A DNA stretch of 9,095 bases from contig JBDRGD010000010.1 in the NCBI GenBank assembly GCA_043818095.1, positions 1-9,095 of the forward strand, written 5' to 3'. Origin of the DNA: JBDRGD01 sp043818095 (GTDB taxonomy: Bacteria; Chloroflexota; Dehalococcoidia; Dehalococcoidales; RBG-16-60-22). Below the pieces are notes generated by a model. That model saw nothing but the letters and a program-made list of their open reading frames with translations. It did not search any database and was not told the DNA's origin. This document shows positions 1 through 6,336 of the stretch, one piece after another. Within the stretch, counting starts at the first letter, position 1; every line of letters begins with the position of its first letter. The translations under genes were made by a program, and so were the position numbers.

Positions 1-190
1 CGTCCACAGCGGCAAGGTCCACTCCCAGCTTCTCTGCGTTGGGAATTAGCGTCCGCCCGCCGCCGGTGTCGAAGAGCACCCTCGTTCCACCCACCTCGAC
101 GAACATGCTCAGGCCCCACTCCCCGAGGCAACCCCGGTTCGCCGTATTTTCGCTGAGGGTCGTTATCCTGATTTCTGTCTGTTTCGTCAT
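1..190 (-). CDS. MBL-fold metal-dependent hydrolase (COG1237-like), 5' part only
   Basis: Reading the minus strand from the ATG at 190-188 gives 63 codons that stay open to the window edge, so only the N-terminus is seen. It begins MTKQTEIRITTLSENTANRG and continues through GEWGLSMFVEVGGTRVLFDTGGG. The pattern of a first beta strand, an ENT segment, GEWGLS, then VLFDTG resembles the N-terminus of metallo-beta-lactamase-fold proteins of the COG1237 type (dihydropterin phosphate synthase-like hydrolases). The metal-binding HxHxDH motif lies beyond the window, so activity cannot be judged. The gene starts 4 bp after the stop of the upstream thiamine-binding protein gene, so the two are almost certainly co-transcribed. 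The substrate is unknown. A pterin-related role would fit beside folate genes, but that is only inference. Confidence 0.75.
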   Translation of the reverse strand, partial: MTKQTEIRITTLSENTANRGCLGEWGLSMFVEVGGTRVLFDTGGGRTLIPNAEKLGVDLAAVD

Positions 191-194
191 GGAA

Positions 195-500
195 TCACTC
201 TTTCAGCCGCTGCTGCACCGCCGCTATCTTGGAAGCGATGGTCGAAGGCTTGTCGCGGCGTTCGTCGACCTTAATCGTGGTGACCACCCGCTGCGCCCCC
301 GCGGTAAAAGCGGAACGGTGCATCTCCTTCACCACGTCCAGCGCACGGTCGAGGTCGCCCTCGATAATCGTGCCCATCGCGGTGAGCTCGTACTTTACTT
401 CCGGGTGGTTTTTTAAAATACGCACGGCCCCGGCGACAAACGGGCTGACCGAAGGGCTCCCCGTGCCCACCGGGACGACGCTGACCTCGATAATCGCCAT
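195..500 (-). CDS. MTH1187 family thiamine-binding protein
   Basis: This complete 101-residue protein starts MAIIEVSVVPVGTGSPSVSP and has the features of the MTH1187/YkoF-like family (former DUF77). These are an N-terminal strand ending in VVPVGT, a PSVSPFVAGAVRIL helix, a YELTAMGTIIEGDLD strand-turn around residues 37-51, and a KVDERRDKP segment near residues 77-85. The length matches the family (about 95-105 residues). Family members are small ferredoxin-like-fold proteins that bind thiamine or related ligands and often form tetramers; their cellular role is poorly defined. The ATG at 500-498 is preceded by a GGGAGGGG Shine-Dalgarno sequence (about 507-514). It is the first gene of the leftward unit and is followed 4 bp later by the MBL-fold gene. 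It has no obvious functional tie to the divergent acetyl-CoA pathway genes. Confidence 0.9.
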   Translation of the reverse strand: MAIIEVSVVPVGTGSPSVSPFVAGAVRILKNHPEVKYELTAMGTIIEGDLDRALDVVKEMHRSAFTAGAQRVVTTIKVDERRDKPSTIASKIAAVQQRLKE

Positions 501-535
501 ATCATACCCCTCCCTGATAAACCGCTGTCTACATT

Positions 536-564
536 ATTTTAGTCACCCGGGCGGAAAAAAACAA
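536..564 (-). promoter_or_regulatory. Candidate promoter for the thiamine-binding/MBL unit
   Basis: On the minus strand, TTGTTT (559-564) and TAAAAT (536-541) are separated by 17 bp. The -10 box matches the sigma70 consensus at 5 of 6 bases and the -35 box at 3 of 6. It lies 36 bp upstream of the start codon at 500. The -35 element sits in an A/T homopolymer, so chance occurrence is a real possibility. Confidence 0.35.
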
Positions 565-614
565 CGCACCACAGGCCGGAAAGCGCCGGCGATTGTCCTG
601 ACCGATGGATATTC

Positions 615-627
615 GGGGCGACGCCCC
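615..627. repeat. 13-bp palindrome, possible operator
   Basis: GGGGCG (615-620) and CGCCCC (622-627) form a perfect inverted repeat around a single central base. It lies 64 bp upstream of the candidate -35 box of the rightward operon. The compact symmetry suggests a protein-binding site more than an RNA hairpin. In GC-rich DNA a 6-bp-arm palindrome can also arise by chance. Confidence 0.3.
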
Positions 628-648
628 CAAACTAGGTAATAAAAGGAT

Positions 649-681
649 CCGAAAACAAGCCATTAATTCCCGGATTTTCGG
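649..681. repeat. Inverted repeat upstream of the operon promoter
   Basis: CCGAAAA (649-655) is repeated inverted as TTTTCGG (675-681), with a 19-bp A/T-rich spacer. A second, competing pairing is ATCCG (647-651) with CGGAT (671-675). The right arm ends 9 bp before the candidate -35 box, where an activator or repressor could act. No regulator can be named from the sequence. Confidence 0.35.
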
Positions 682-690
682 GGTCATTTC

Positions 691-719
691 TTGACTTTCC
701 CGGGGAGATAGGCTAAACT
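691..719 (+). promoter_or_regulatory. Candidate sigma70 promoter of the acetyl-CoA pathway operon
   Basis: TTGACT (691-696, 5 of 6 consensus bases) is followed after exactly 17 bp by TAAACT (714-719, 4 of 6). It lies about 90 bp before the CooC start codon, in the only sizeable non-coding gap upstream of the + strand genes. Spacing and position make it the best candidate for the main operon promoter. Confidence 0.55.
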
Positions 720-808
720 CTTGGTGGTTTGCACGGAAAGCAACCTTTTACCTGAGTACCTTCACCGGAAAAAGCTTTAGCTTAAAGTGTGCCAGAAGCA
801 AGGTCTGC

Positions 809-1599
809 ATGAAGATTGCGATTAGTGGCAAAGGCGGTGTCGGCAAAACCCTGCTTTCCGCTTCCCTTTCCCACACCTTCGCCCGAGCCGGTTATCCCGT
901 CATCGCCATTGACGCTGACCCCGATGCCAACCTCGCCGCCACCCTCGGCTACCCCCCCACCCCGAAGAAATCACCCCCATCTCGGAAATGTCCGACCTCA
1001 TCGAGGAGCGCACCGGCATGCGCCCGGGGCAAAGCGGCGCCATGTTTAACCTGAATCCCAGGGTGGAAGACATCCCGGAAAAATACTCGGTTAATGTTGA
1101 CGGCATCCGGCTGATGTCGATGGGGCGCATCAAGCGCGGCGGCACCGGCTGTTATTGCCCGGAGGGCTCCCTCCTGCAGGCGCTGCTGGCGCATGTGCTC
1201 GTCTTCCGGGACGAGGTAGTCATCCTGGACATGGAGGCCGGCATCGAGCACCTGGCGCGGGGCACTTCCCGCTCCGTGGACCGGTTAATCGTCGTCGTGG
1301 AACCGGGCAGGCGCAGCATCGAGACCGCGCAGACCATTCAGAAACTGGGGTCAGACCTGGGGATAACCAGACTTGCCGTGGTGGGGAACAAGATTCACAG
1401 CAAGACGGACGAGAAATTCATCCGCGAGAGCCTTCCCGGCGTCGAGGTGCTGGGCTTCATCCCCTACGACCCGGCCATCACCGAAGCGGACCTGGCGAAC
1501 CGCTCCGTGCTGGAAGCCAGCCCGGAGGTCAATAAAGTAATTGAAAGTATTTTCCAGAAACTGGTCGCCGATAAAAAGAAGGCTTCCGGCGGGAACTAA
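809..1599 (+). CDS. cooC: CooC-type nickel-insertion ATPase, reading frame broken by a -1 shift
   Basis: CooC proteins are MinD/SIMIBI-class cytoplasmic ATPases that help insert nickel into the C-cluster of carbon monoxide dehydrogenase. The first part (from ATG 809, weak AAGG ribosome site at 800-803) carries the deviant Walker A GKGGVGKT at residues 7-14 and the DADPDANLA segment near residue 36. The frame is then lost at a run of seven C (952-958). The remainder continues in the -1 frame with PEEITPISEMSDLIEERTG, the GCYCPEG segment whose CxC pair binds metal in CooC (about residues 115 and 117), DMEAGIEHLARGTSRS, and VVVEPGRRSIETAQ. Adding one C, or a -1 slip on the run, joins both parts into a 263-residue protein of normal CooC length with no gap in the conserved sequence. 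The rest of the gene shows no decay, which favours a sequence error or a very recent mutation. It is the first gene of the operon. Confidence 0.85.
952..958 (+). other. C7 homopolymer at the cooC frame break
   Basis: Seven consecutive C occupy codon phase C CCC CCC in the upstream frame. Slipping back one base lets both codons re-pair perfectly, and the next codon (958-960) opens the downstream frame. An eighth C in the true sequence would give the same protein. No strong stem or pseudoknot is apparent 5-9 nt downstream. Confidence 0.8.
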
Positions 1600-1643
1600 A
1601 TTGGGATTACTGAGCTGACTGCTCTGTAAAATTTTTTAATAAC

Positions 1644-1649
1644 AGGAGG
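1644..1649 (+). promoter_or_regulatory. Shine-Dalgarno fixing the GTG start of fhs
   Basis: A full AGGAGG lies 7 nt before GTG 1657. The next in-frame ATG (1678) has no comparable site, so the GTG is the likely start. Confidence 0.8.
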
Positions 1650-1656
1650 TTTTCCC

Positions 1657-3420
1657 GTGGCTTACGATGCGGTAAAAATGAAGGACTGGCAGATTTCGGA
1701 GGCGGCTGAGGCCAACATGCCGACCCCGGATGAGTTCCGGGAGAAACTGGGGCTACAGAAGGACGAAATACTCCCTTTCGGAAAAATCGCCAAGATGGAT
1801 TTCCTCAAGATTATCGACCGTCTGAAAGACAAGAAGGACGGCAAGTACATCGAGGTCACGGCCATCACCCCCACCCCGCTGGGTGAAGGCAAGAGCACTA
1901 CTTCCTGCGGCCTGATGGAAGGCCTGGGCAAGCGCGGCGTCAACGTCGGCGGCGCCCTGCGCCAGCCCTCGGGCGGCCCCACCATGAACATCAAAGGCAC
2001 CGCCGCCGGCGGCGGCAACTCCCTCCTCATCCCCATGACGGAATACTCACTCGGCCTCACCGGCGATATCAACGATATTATGAACGCCCACAACCTGGCG
2101 ATGGTCGCCCTGACCGCCAGGATGCAGCACGAGCGCAATTACGACGACGAGCAACTCAAGCGCCTTACCGGCATGCGCCGACTGGACGTAGACCCCACCC
2201 GCGTGGAGTTCAAGTGGATTATTGACTTCTGCGCCCAGAGCCTGCGCAACATCGTCATCGGTCTCGGCGGGCGGCAGGACGGCTTTACCATGCAATCCGG
2301 CTTCGGCATCGCCGTCGGCTCGGAACTGATGGCCATGCTCTCCATCGTTAATGACCTGGCCGACCTCCGCAAGCGCATGGACGAGATTACCCTGGCCTAC
2401 GACAAGAAAGGCAAGCCGGTGACCACCGGCGACCTGGAGGTGGGCGGCGCCATGACCGCCTGGATGCGCAACGCCATCAACCCCACCCTGATGTGCACCG
2501 CGGAGTACAACCCCTGCCTGGTGCACGCCGGGCCTTTCGCCAATATCGCCGTCGGCCAGTCCTCCATCATCGCCGACCGCATCGGCCTGAAGATGTTCGA
2601 ATACCACGTCACGGAGAGCGGCTTTGCCGCCGACATCGGCTTCGAGAAGTTCTGGAACGTGAAGTGCCGCTACTCCGGCCTTAAGCCCCACGTGTCCGTG
2701 CTCACCACCACCGTCCGCGCCCTGAAGATGCACGGCGGCGGCCCCAAGGTGGTGGCCGGGCTCAAGCTGCCCGATGAATACACCAAGGAAAACGTCGGCC
2801 TGGTAGAAAAAGGCATGGATAACATGCTCCACCTTATCAAGGTCATCCGCAAGTCCGGCATCAACCCGGTGGTCTGCATCAACGCCTTCTACACGGATAC
2901 CAAGGCCGAGCATGACGTCATCCGCAAGGCCGCGGAAGCCGCCGGTGCCCGCTGTGCCGTGTCCAAACACTGGGAGAAAGGCGGCGACGGCGCCCTGGAA
3001 CTGGCCGACGCGGTCATGGAAGCGGCTAATGAGAAATCCGAATTCAAGTTCCTCTACCCCAACGAGATGAAACTGCGCAAGAGGGTCGAGACTATCGCCA
3101 AAGAGGTCTACGGCGCCGACGGCGTCTCCTGGACCGCCGAGGCCGAGGCCAAGGCGAAAGCCTTCGAGGCCGACCCGAAATACGACGAGTACGCCACGAT
3201 GATGGTCAAGACGCACCTGTCCCTGAGCCATGACCCCACCCTCAAGGGCGTGCCCAAGGGATGGACCCTCCCCGTCCGGGACGTGCTCATCTACTCCGGC
3301 GCCAAGTTCCTCTGCCCCATGGCCGGCACCATCACCCTGATGCCCGGCACCTCGTCCGACCCGGCCCTGCGCAGGGTGGACGTGGACGTCAATACCGGCA
3401 AGGTGCAGGGGCTGTTCTAA
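1657..3420 (+). CDS. fhs: Formate--tetrahydrofolate ligase, divergent form
   Basis: This enzyme makes 10-formyl-THF from formate, THF and ATP, the entry step of the methyl branch of the Wood-Ljungdahl pathway. The protein is 587 residues, somewhat longer than the usual 555-560. The ATP-binding loop TPTPLGEGKSTT is at residues 71-82. Other family landmarks are the IKGTAAGGG stretch (112-120), HAGPFANIAVGQSSII, KCRYSGLKPHVSV, TTVRALKMHGG, KHWEKGGDGALELA, EVYGADGVSWTAEAE and the C-terminal MPGTSSDPALRRVDVD. Some normally rigid positions differ. The loop usually read LREPSLGPVFGIKGG is LRQPSGGPTMNIKGT here, and the M(E/P)D-type region that follows is MTEYSLGLTGD. All the main blocks are kept, so it is probably active. 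The 57-bp gap from cooC contains a strong ribosome site. It is flanked by two CooC-type ATPase genes. Confidence 0.95.
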   Translation: MAYDAVKMKDWQISEAAEANMPTPDEFREKLGLQKDEILPFGKIAKMDFLKIIDRLKDKKDGKYIEVTAITPTPLGEGKSTTSCGLMEGLGKRGVNVGGALRQPSGGPTMNIKGTAAGGGNSLLIPMTEYSLGLTGDINDIMNAHNLAMVALTARMQHERNYDDEQLKRLTGMRRLDVDPTRVEFKWIIDFCAQSLRNIVIGLGGRQDGFTMQSGFGIAVGSELMAMLSIVNDLADLRKRMDEITLAYDKKGKPVTTGDLEVGGAMTAWMRNAINPTLMCTAEYNPCLVHAGPFANIAVGQSSIIADRIGLKMFEYHVTESGFAADIGFEKFWNVKCRYSGLKPHVSVLTTTVRALKMHGGGPKVVAGLKLPDEYTKENVGLVEKGMDNMLHLIKVIRKSGINPVVCINAFYTDTKAEHDVIRKAAEAAGARCAVSKHWEKGGDGALELADAVMEAANEKSEFKFLYPNEMKLRKRVETIAKEVYGADGVSWTAEAEAKAKAFEADPKYDEYATMMVKTHLSLSHDPTLKGVPKGWTLPVRDVLIYSGAKFLCPMAGTITLMPGTSSDPALRRVDVDVNTGKVQGLF

Positions 3421-3449
3421 GATAAATCAGGAAAGAGGTTGGTGGTTCA

Positions 3450-4211
3450 TTGACGGTAAACATTGCGGTCGCGGGTAAAGGCGGCAGCGGGAAAAGCTCG
3501 ATTGCCAGCCTGATAGTCCGCTATTTTCGTCAGAAAGGCCTGGGGCCGGTCCTCGTCGTCGACGCCGACCCCAATGCCAATTTAGCGGAAGGGCTGGGTC
3601 TTGAGGTCAAGGAGACCGTCGGCAGGATACTGAACTCCTTCCAGGGAGATAAAATCAACATTCCCCCGGGCACGACCAAGGAAGCCTACCTGGAATACCG
3701 CCTCAACGGAGCTATCACGGAAAGCAAGGGCCTGGACCTCATCACCATGGGGCGGGGCGAGGGCCCGGAGTGCTATTGTTACCCCAACGTCATCATCCGC
3801 AAGCTGATTGACGAGTGGGCGCACAACTACGCCTACGTGGTCATGGACAACGAAGCCGGCATGGAGCACCTGAGCCGCCGCACCACCACGGACGTCGATG
3901 AGCTGCTGCTCGTCTCGGACCACTCGGTAAAAGGGGTGCGCGCCATTGACCATATCCGCCAGCTGGTGACGGAGCTCAAACTCAGCGTGAAGAGACAATC
4001 GGTGCTCGTCAACATGGTGCCGGAGGGCAAGATTGACCCGCTGCTGAAACAGGAGATGGACAAGCTGGGCATCACCCCCGCGACGCTGGTCCCCTATGAT
4101 GCCGACCTGAAAAGATACGACCTGGAACAGAAATCTCTCTTTGACCTGCCGGACACGGCGGTAGCCGTCAAGGTGGTCAATGCCCTTCTGGACAAACTGC
4201 TGCAGAAATAA
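3450..4211 (+). CDS. Second CooC/AcsF-type nickel-insertion ATPase
   Basis: The 253-residue protein is a paralogue of the first ATPase. It has deviant Walker A GKGGSGKSS at residues 9-17, DADPNANLAEGLG near 38-50, a CxC pair (Cys108, Cys110, in ECYCYPN), MDNEAGMEHLSRRTT, and SDHSVKGVRAIDHI. Family knowledge says such proteins dimerise through the CxC pair and use ATP to deliver nickel. In acetogens the ACS-linked homologue is called AcsF. I infer that one of the two ATPases here serves the CODH C-cluster and the other the ACS A-cluster, but sequence alone does not assign them. The start is a TTG at 3450, chosen because translation from it begins directly with the core strand TVNIAVAGKGG. AAAGAGG (3432-3438) and GGTGG (3441-3445) lie upstream, and there is no in-frame ATG near. 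The gap to fhs is 29 bp. Confidence 0.9.
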   Translation: MTVNIAVAGKGGSGKSSIASLIVRYFRQKGLGPVLVVDADPNANLAEGLGLEVKETVGRILNSFQGDKINIPPGTTKEAYLEYRLNGAITESKGLDLITMGRGEGPECYCYPNVIIRKLIDEWAHNYAYVVMDNEAGMEHLSRRTTTDVDELLLVSDHSVKGVRAIDHIRQLVTELKLSVKRQSVLVNMVPEGKIDPLLKQEMDKLGITPATLVPYDADLKRYDLEQKSLFDLPDTAVAVKVVNALLDKLLQK

Positions 4212-4237
4212 AGACATGGTGAAAAGGAGGCAGGCAC

Positions 4238-5125
4238 ATGGCGGCAAAACTAATTAAAGGAGCCGAGGTCGCGGCGCAGATCCGCGAGGAAATCAAGAAG
4301 GAGGTTGCGGAGCTAAAGGCCAAGCATAACCTGATCCCCGGGCTGGTCACCGTCCTCGTCGGGGCGGACCCGGCGTCCCAGGTGTACGTGGGCGCCAAGG
4401 AAAAGACTTCCAGCGAGCTTGGCTTCCACTCAGAGCGCTATGACCTCCCCGCCGATACCCCCCAGGGAGACCTCCTGAAGCTGATTGACAAGCTGAACAA
4501 GGACCCCAAGATTCACGGCATCCTGGTCCAGCTCCCCCTCCCCAAGCACCTCAATGAGACGGAAGTCCTCTACGCCATCGACCCCAACAAGGACGTTGAC
4601 GGCTTCCACCCGGTGAACGTAGGCAAGCTGATGATTGGCGAGGCGGTCTTCCTGCCCTGCACCCCCGCCGGCATCCAGCAGCTCCTCATGCGTTCCGGCG
4701 TCAAGACGGACGGCGCTGAACTGGTCGTCGTTGGCAGGAGCAACATCGTCGGCAAGCCCATTGCCAACATCATGCTCCAGAAAAAAGAAGGCGCCAACGC
4801 CACGGTCACCATCGTCCACACCGGCACGCGCGATATTGGATTTCACACCCGCCGGGCTGATATACTAGTAGTAGCGGCAGGTAAAGCAAATTATATTACC
4901 GCCGATATGGTAAAAGAAGGCGTGGTCGTCATCGACGTCGGCGTGAACCAGATTGGCAAGACCGCGGACGGCAAGCGGATTCTGGCCGGAGACGTTGAAT
5001 TCGACACCGTCAAAGAAAAAGCCGCCATGATTACGCCCGTCCCCGGCGGCGTCGGCCCGATGACCATCACGATGCTCATGCTCAACACGCTGAAAGCCGC
5101 CAGGCTTACTGCCGGGCTGGCCTAA
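4238..5125 (+). CDS. folD: Bifunctional methylene-THF dehydrogenase / methenyl-THF cyclohydrolase
   Basis: FolD converts 10-formyl-THF to 5,10-methenyl-THF and then to 5,10-methylene-THF, directly downstream of Fhs in the pathway. The 295-residue protein has the full set of family motifs. These are YVGAKEKTSSELG with catalytic Tyr50 and Lys54, VQLPLPKH with Gln98, DVDGFHPVN with Asp121, PCTPAGIQQLL, the nucleotide-binding GRSNIVGKP, and the C-terminal TPVPGGVGPMT. These residue numbers coincide with those of the E. coli enzyme. Whether it uses NADP or NAD cannot be read with confidence. A strong GGAGG (4226-4230) lies 7 nt before the ATG. Codons 4832-4921 are markedly A/T-ending, unlike the rest of the gene, though the protein sequence there is normal for the family. 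Confidence 0.97.
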   Translation: MAAKLIKGAEVAAQIREEIKKEVAELKAKHNLIPGLVTVLVGADPASQVYVGAKEKTSSELGFHSERYDLPADTPQGDLLKLIDKLNKDPKIHGILVQLPLPKHLNETEVLYAIDPNKDVDGFHPVNVGKLMIGEAVFLPCTPAGIQQLLMRSGVKTDGAELVVVGRSNIVGKPIANIMLQKKEGANATVTIVHTGTRDIGFHTRRADILVVAAGKANYITADMVKEGVVVIDVGVNQIGKTADGKRILAGDVEFDTVKEKAAMITPVPGGVGPMTITMLMLNTLKAARLTAGLA

Positions 5126-5140
5126 ATTAAGGAGGTAAAG

Positions 5141-5356
5141 ATGCCTGAGAACAAAGAGAAAAAAGCAGCCACAAAGGCAAAGGCAGAGGTGCTCGCACCT
5201 AAATATGACCCTGGTGAGCCCCAGGCCGAAGCGGACGGACGCTGGCGCCAGAAACTCGGCACCCGGGAGGAAAAGGTGAAATACCTGCGCTCCGGGGAGA
5301 GATACTGGTACTCCACGGACTGGTTCGGCAGCGAGAAAAGGAAGACACCCGCCTAA
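5141..5356 (+). CDS. Small hypothetical protein between folD and acsD
   Basis: I do not recognise this 71-residue product. It is probably real. It has a perfect GGAGG ribosome site (5131-5135) 5 nt before the ATG, starts 15 bp after folD, and ends 15 bp before acsD, whose ribosome site follows directly. The N-terminal 20 or so residues are rich in Lys and Ala (MPENKEKKAATKAKAEVLAP) and are probably disordered. The C-terminal half is charged and aromatic, with WRQKLGTREEKVKYLRSGER followed by YWYSTDWFG. There is no signal peptide, membrane segment, or Cys or His cluster, so metal binding is unlikely. Its place inside the operon suggests a cytoplasmic accessory or structural role in folate/CODH/ACS function, but that is inference from context only. 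Confidence 0.7.
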   Translation: MPENKEKKAATKAKAEVLAPKYDPGEPQAEADGRWRQKLGTREEKVKYLRSGERYWYSTDWFGSEKRKTPA

Positions 5357-5371
5357 GGAAAGGAGTCTGAA

Positions 5372-6317
5372 ATGGCGTTAGAGATTCCCAAGACAGCTTA
5401 CAGCGGTAAAATCAAGGATATCACCCTGGGCTCCGGGGACAAAGCGGTCACCATCGGCGGGGAGAGCTGCTACCCCTTCTACCTGTTCGAAGGGGAGATG
5501 CCCCACCTGCCCCGGATTGCGATGGAAGTCTATGACATGCCCCCGGAGGAATGGGCGGAAGCCGCCCTGGAACCCTTCGCCGGGGTTACCGAAGACCCGG
5601 TGGCCTGGGCGCAGAAGTGCATCAAGGACTACGGGGCGGAGATGATCTGCCTCCAGATGCTCAGCACCGACCCCAACGGCAAGAACCGCTCCGCGGAGGA
5701 AGCCGCCGCCATCGCTAAGAAGGTGGCAGACGCCGTAGACGTGCCCCTCATCGTCTGGGGCACCGCCAACCACGACAAGGACCGAGGTCCTCCGCCTGGT
5801 TGCGGAAAAGGTGCAGAACAAGCGCCTCATCCTGGGCCCGGTGGAAGAGGGAGACTACAAGAAAATCGGGGCGGCGGCCATCGGCTACAAGCACACCGTC
5901 GCCGCATCGACGCCCATTGACATCAACCTCGCCAAGCAGCTTAACATCCTGCTGGGCAACCTGGGCGTCTCATCCGACCTGCTGGTAATGGACCCCACCG
6001 TCAGCGGCATCGGCTACGGCATCGAGTACTGCTACTCGGTGATGGAGCGGATGCGCATGGCGGCGCTGACCCAGCAGGACGACAAGCTCCAGTTCCCCAT
6101 CATCTGCAACGTCGCCAAGGAGACCTGGAAGACCAAAGAAGCGAAACTCTCCGAAAAAGAAGACCCCAAGCTGGGTGACGCCAGGAACAGAGGCATCCTC
6201 CTGGAAGCCATGTCGGCCACCCTGCTGCTCGTTGCCGGCGGGGACGTCCTCATCATGAGGCACCCGGAGGCAATCAAACTGGTGAAACAAATGATCGCCG
6301 ACCTATCGGCGACTTAG
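5372..6317 (+). CDS. acsD: Corrinoid iron-sulfur protein small subunit (CODH/ACS delta), frame broken
   Basis: AcsD is the TIM-barrel small subunit of the corrinoid protein that carries the methyl group from methyl-THF to acetyl-CoA synthase. The first part (ATG 5372, AGGAG at 5361-5365) has the family opening GDKAVTIGGESCYPFYLFEG, then AEMICLQMLSTDP and VPLIVWGTANHDKD. The frame then breaks between about 5777 and 5790. The continuation in the +1 frame reads EVLRLVAEKVQNKRLILGP, EEGDYKKIGAAAIGYKH, PIDINLAKQLNILL, DPTVSGIGYGIEYCYSVMER and ends GGDVLIMRHPEAIKLVKQ. Loss of two bases or gain of one at the break would explain it. The repaired protein is 314-315 residues, the normal family length, with no missing block. 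Apart from this site the gene is intact. The partner gene acsC is not in the window. Confidence 0.88.
5777..5790 (+). other. Frame break in acsD
   Basis: Codons up to AAG GAC (5777-5782) encode NHDKD in the first frame. From GAG at 5784 the other frame encodes EVLRLVAEK. Either one extra C at 5783 or loss of an AC from an original GACACCGAG would give this. The second option restores a Thr in a KDTEVL segment and fits homologues slightly better, from memory of the family. Confidence 0.75.
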
Positions 6318-6336
6318 TTCTGGAGGAGATTATCAG

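Larger units (their letters stand above)
501..808. other. Divergent intergenic region between the leftward and rightward units
   Basis: These 308 bp separate the start of the leftward thiamine-binding protein gene from the start of the rightward CooC gene. I see no convincing gene. The region holds a strong candidate + strand promoter (691-719), a weaker minus-strand candidate (536-564), a 13-bp palindrome (615-627), a 7-bp-arm inverted repeat (649-655 with 675-681), and a short hairpin (575-579 with 586-590). The + strand leader from the predicted start site to 809 is about 80 nt. It does not match the cobalamin or tetrahydrofolate riboswitch motifs that I know. Confidence 0.7.

Noticed and set aside
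39..416. Plus-strand open frames over the leftward genes
   Set aside because: They overlap the MBL-fold and thiamine-binding genes, which have recognisable products and good ribosome sites on the minus strand.
575..590. GCCGG/CCGGC hairpin with a 6-nt loop in the intergenic region
   Set aside because: It is short, has no adjacent T tract on the + strand, and is not placed to terminate either unit. Chance pairing in GC-rich sequence is likely.
720..808. Possible tetrahydrofolate or cobalamin riboswitch in the operon leader
   Set aside because: Such elements would fit the pathway, but I could not match the conserved core motifs, and the leader of about 80 nt is too short for a cobalamin element. 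A covariance-model search would settle it.
1612..1637. Possible terminator between cooC and fhs (GAGC/GCTC stem followed by T6)
   Set aside because: The stem is only 4 bp and the T run begins 7 nt after it. The genes look co-transcribed, so at most it is a weak attenuator.
2047..3231. A 394-codon open frame on the minus strand opposite fhs
   Set aside because: Same cause: it mirrors the coding frame of fhs, has low-complexity His/Gly/Val-rich content, and lacks a convincing ribosome site.
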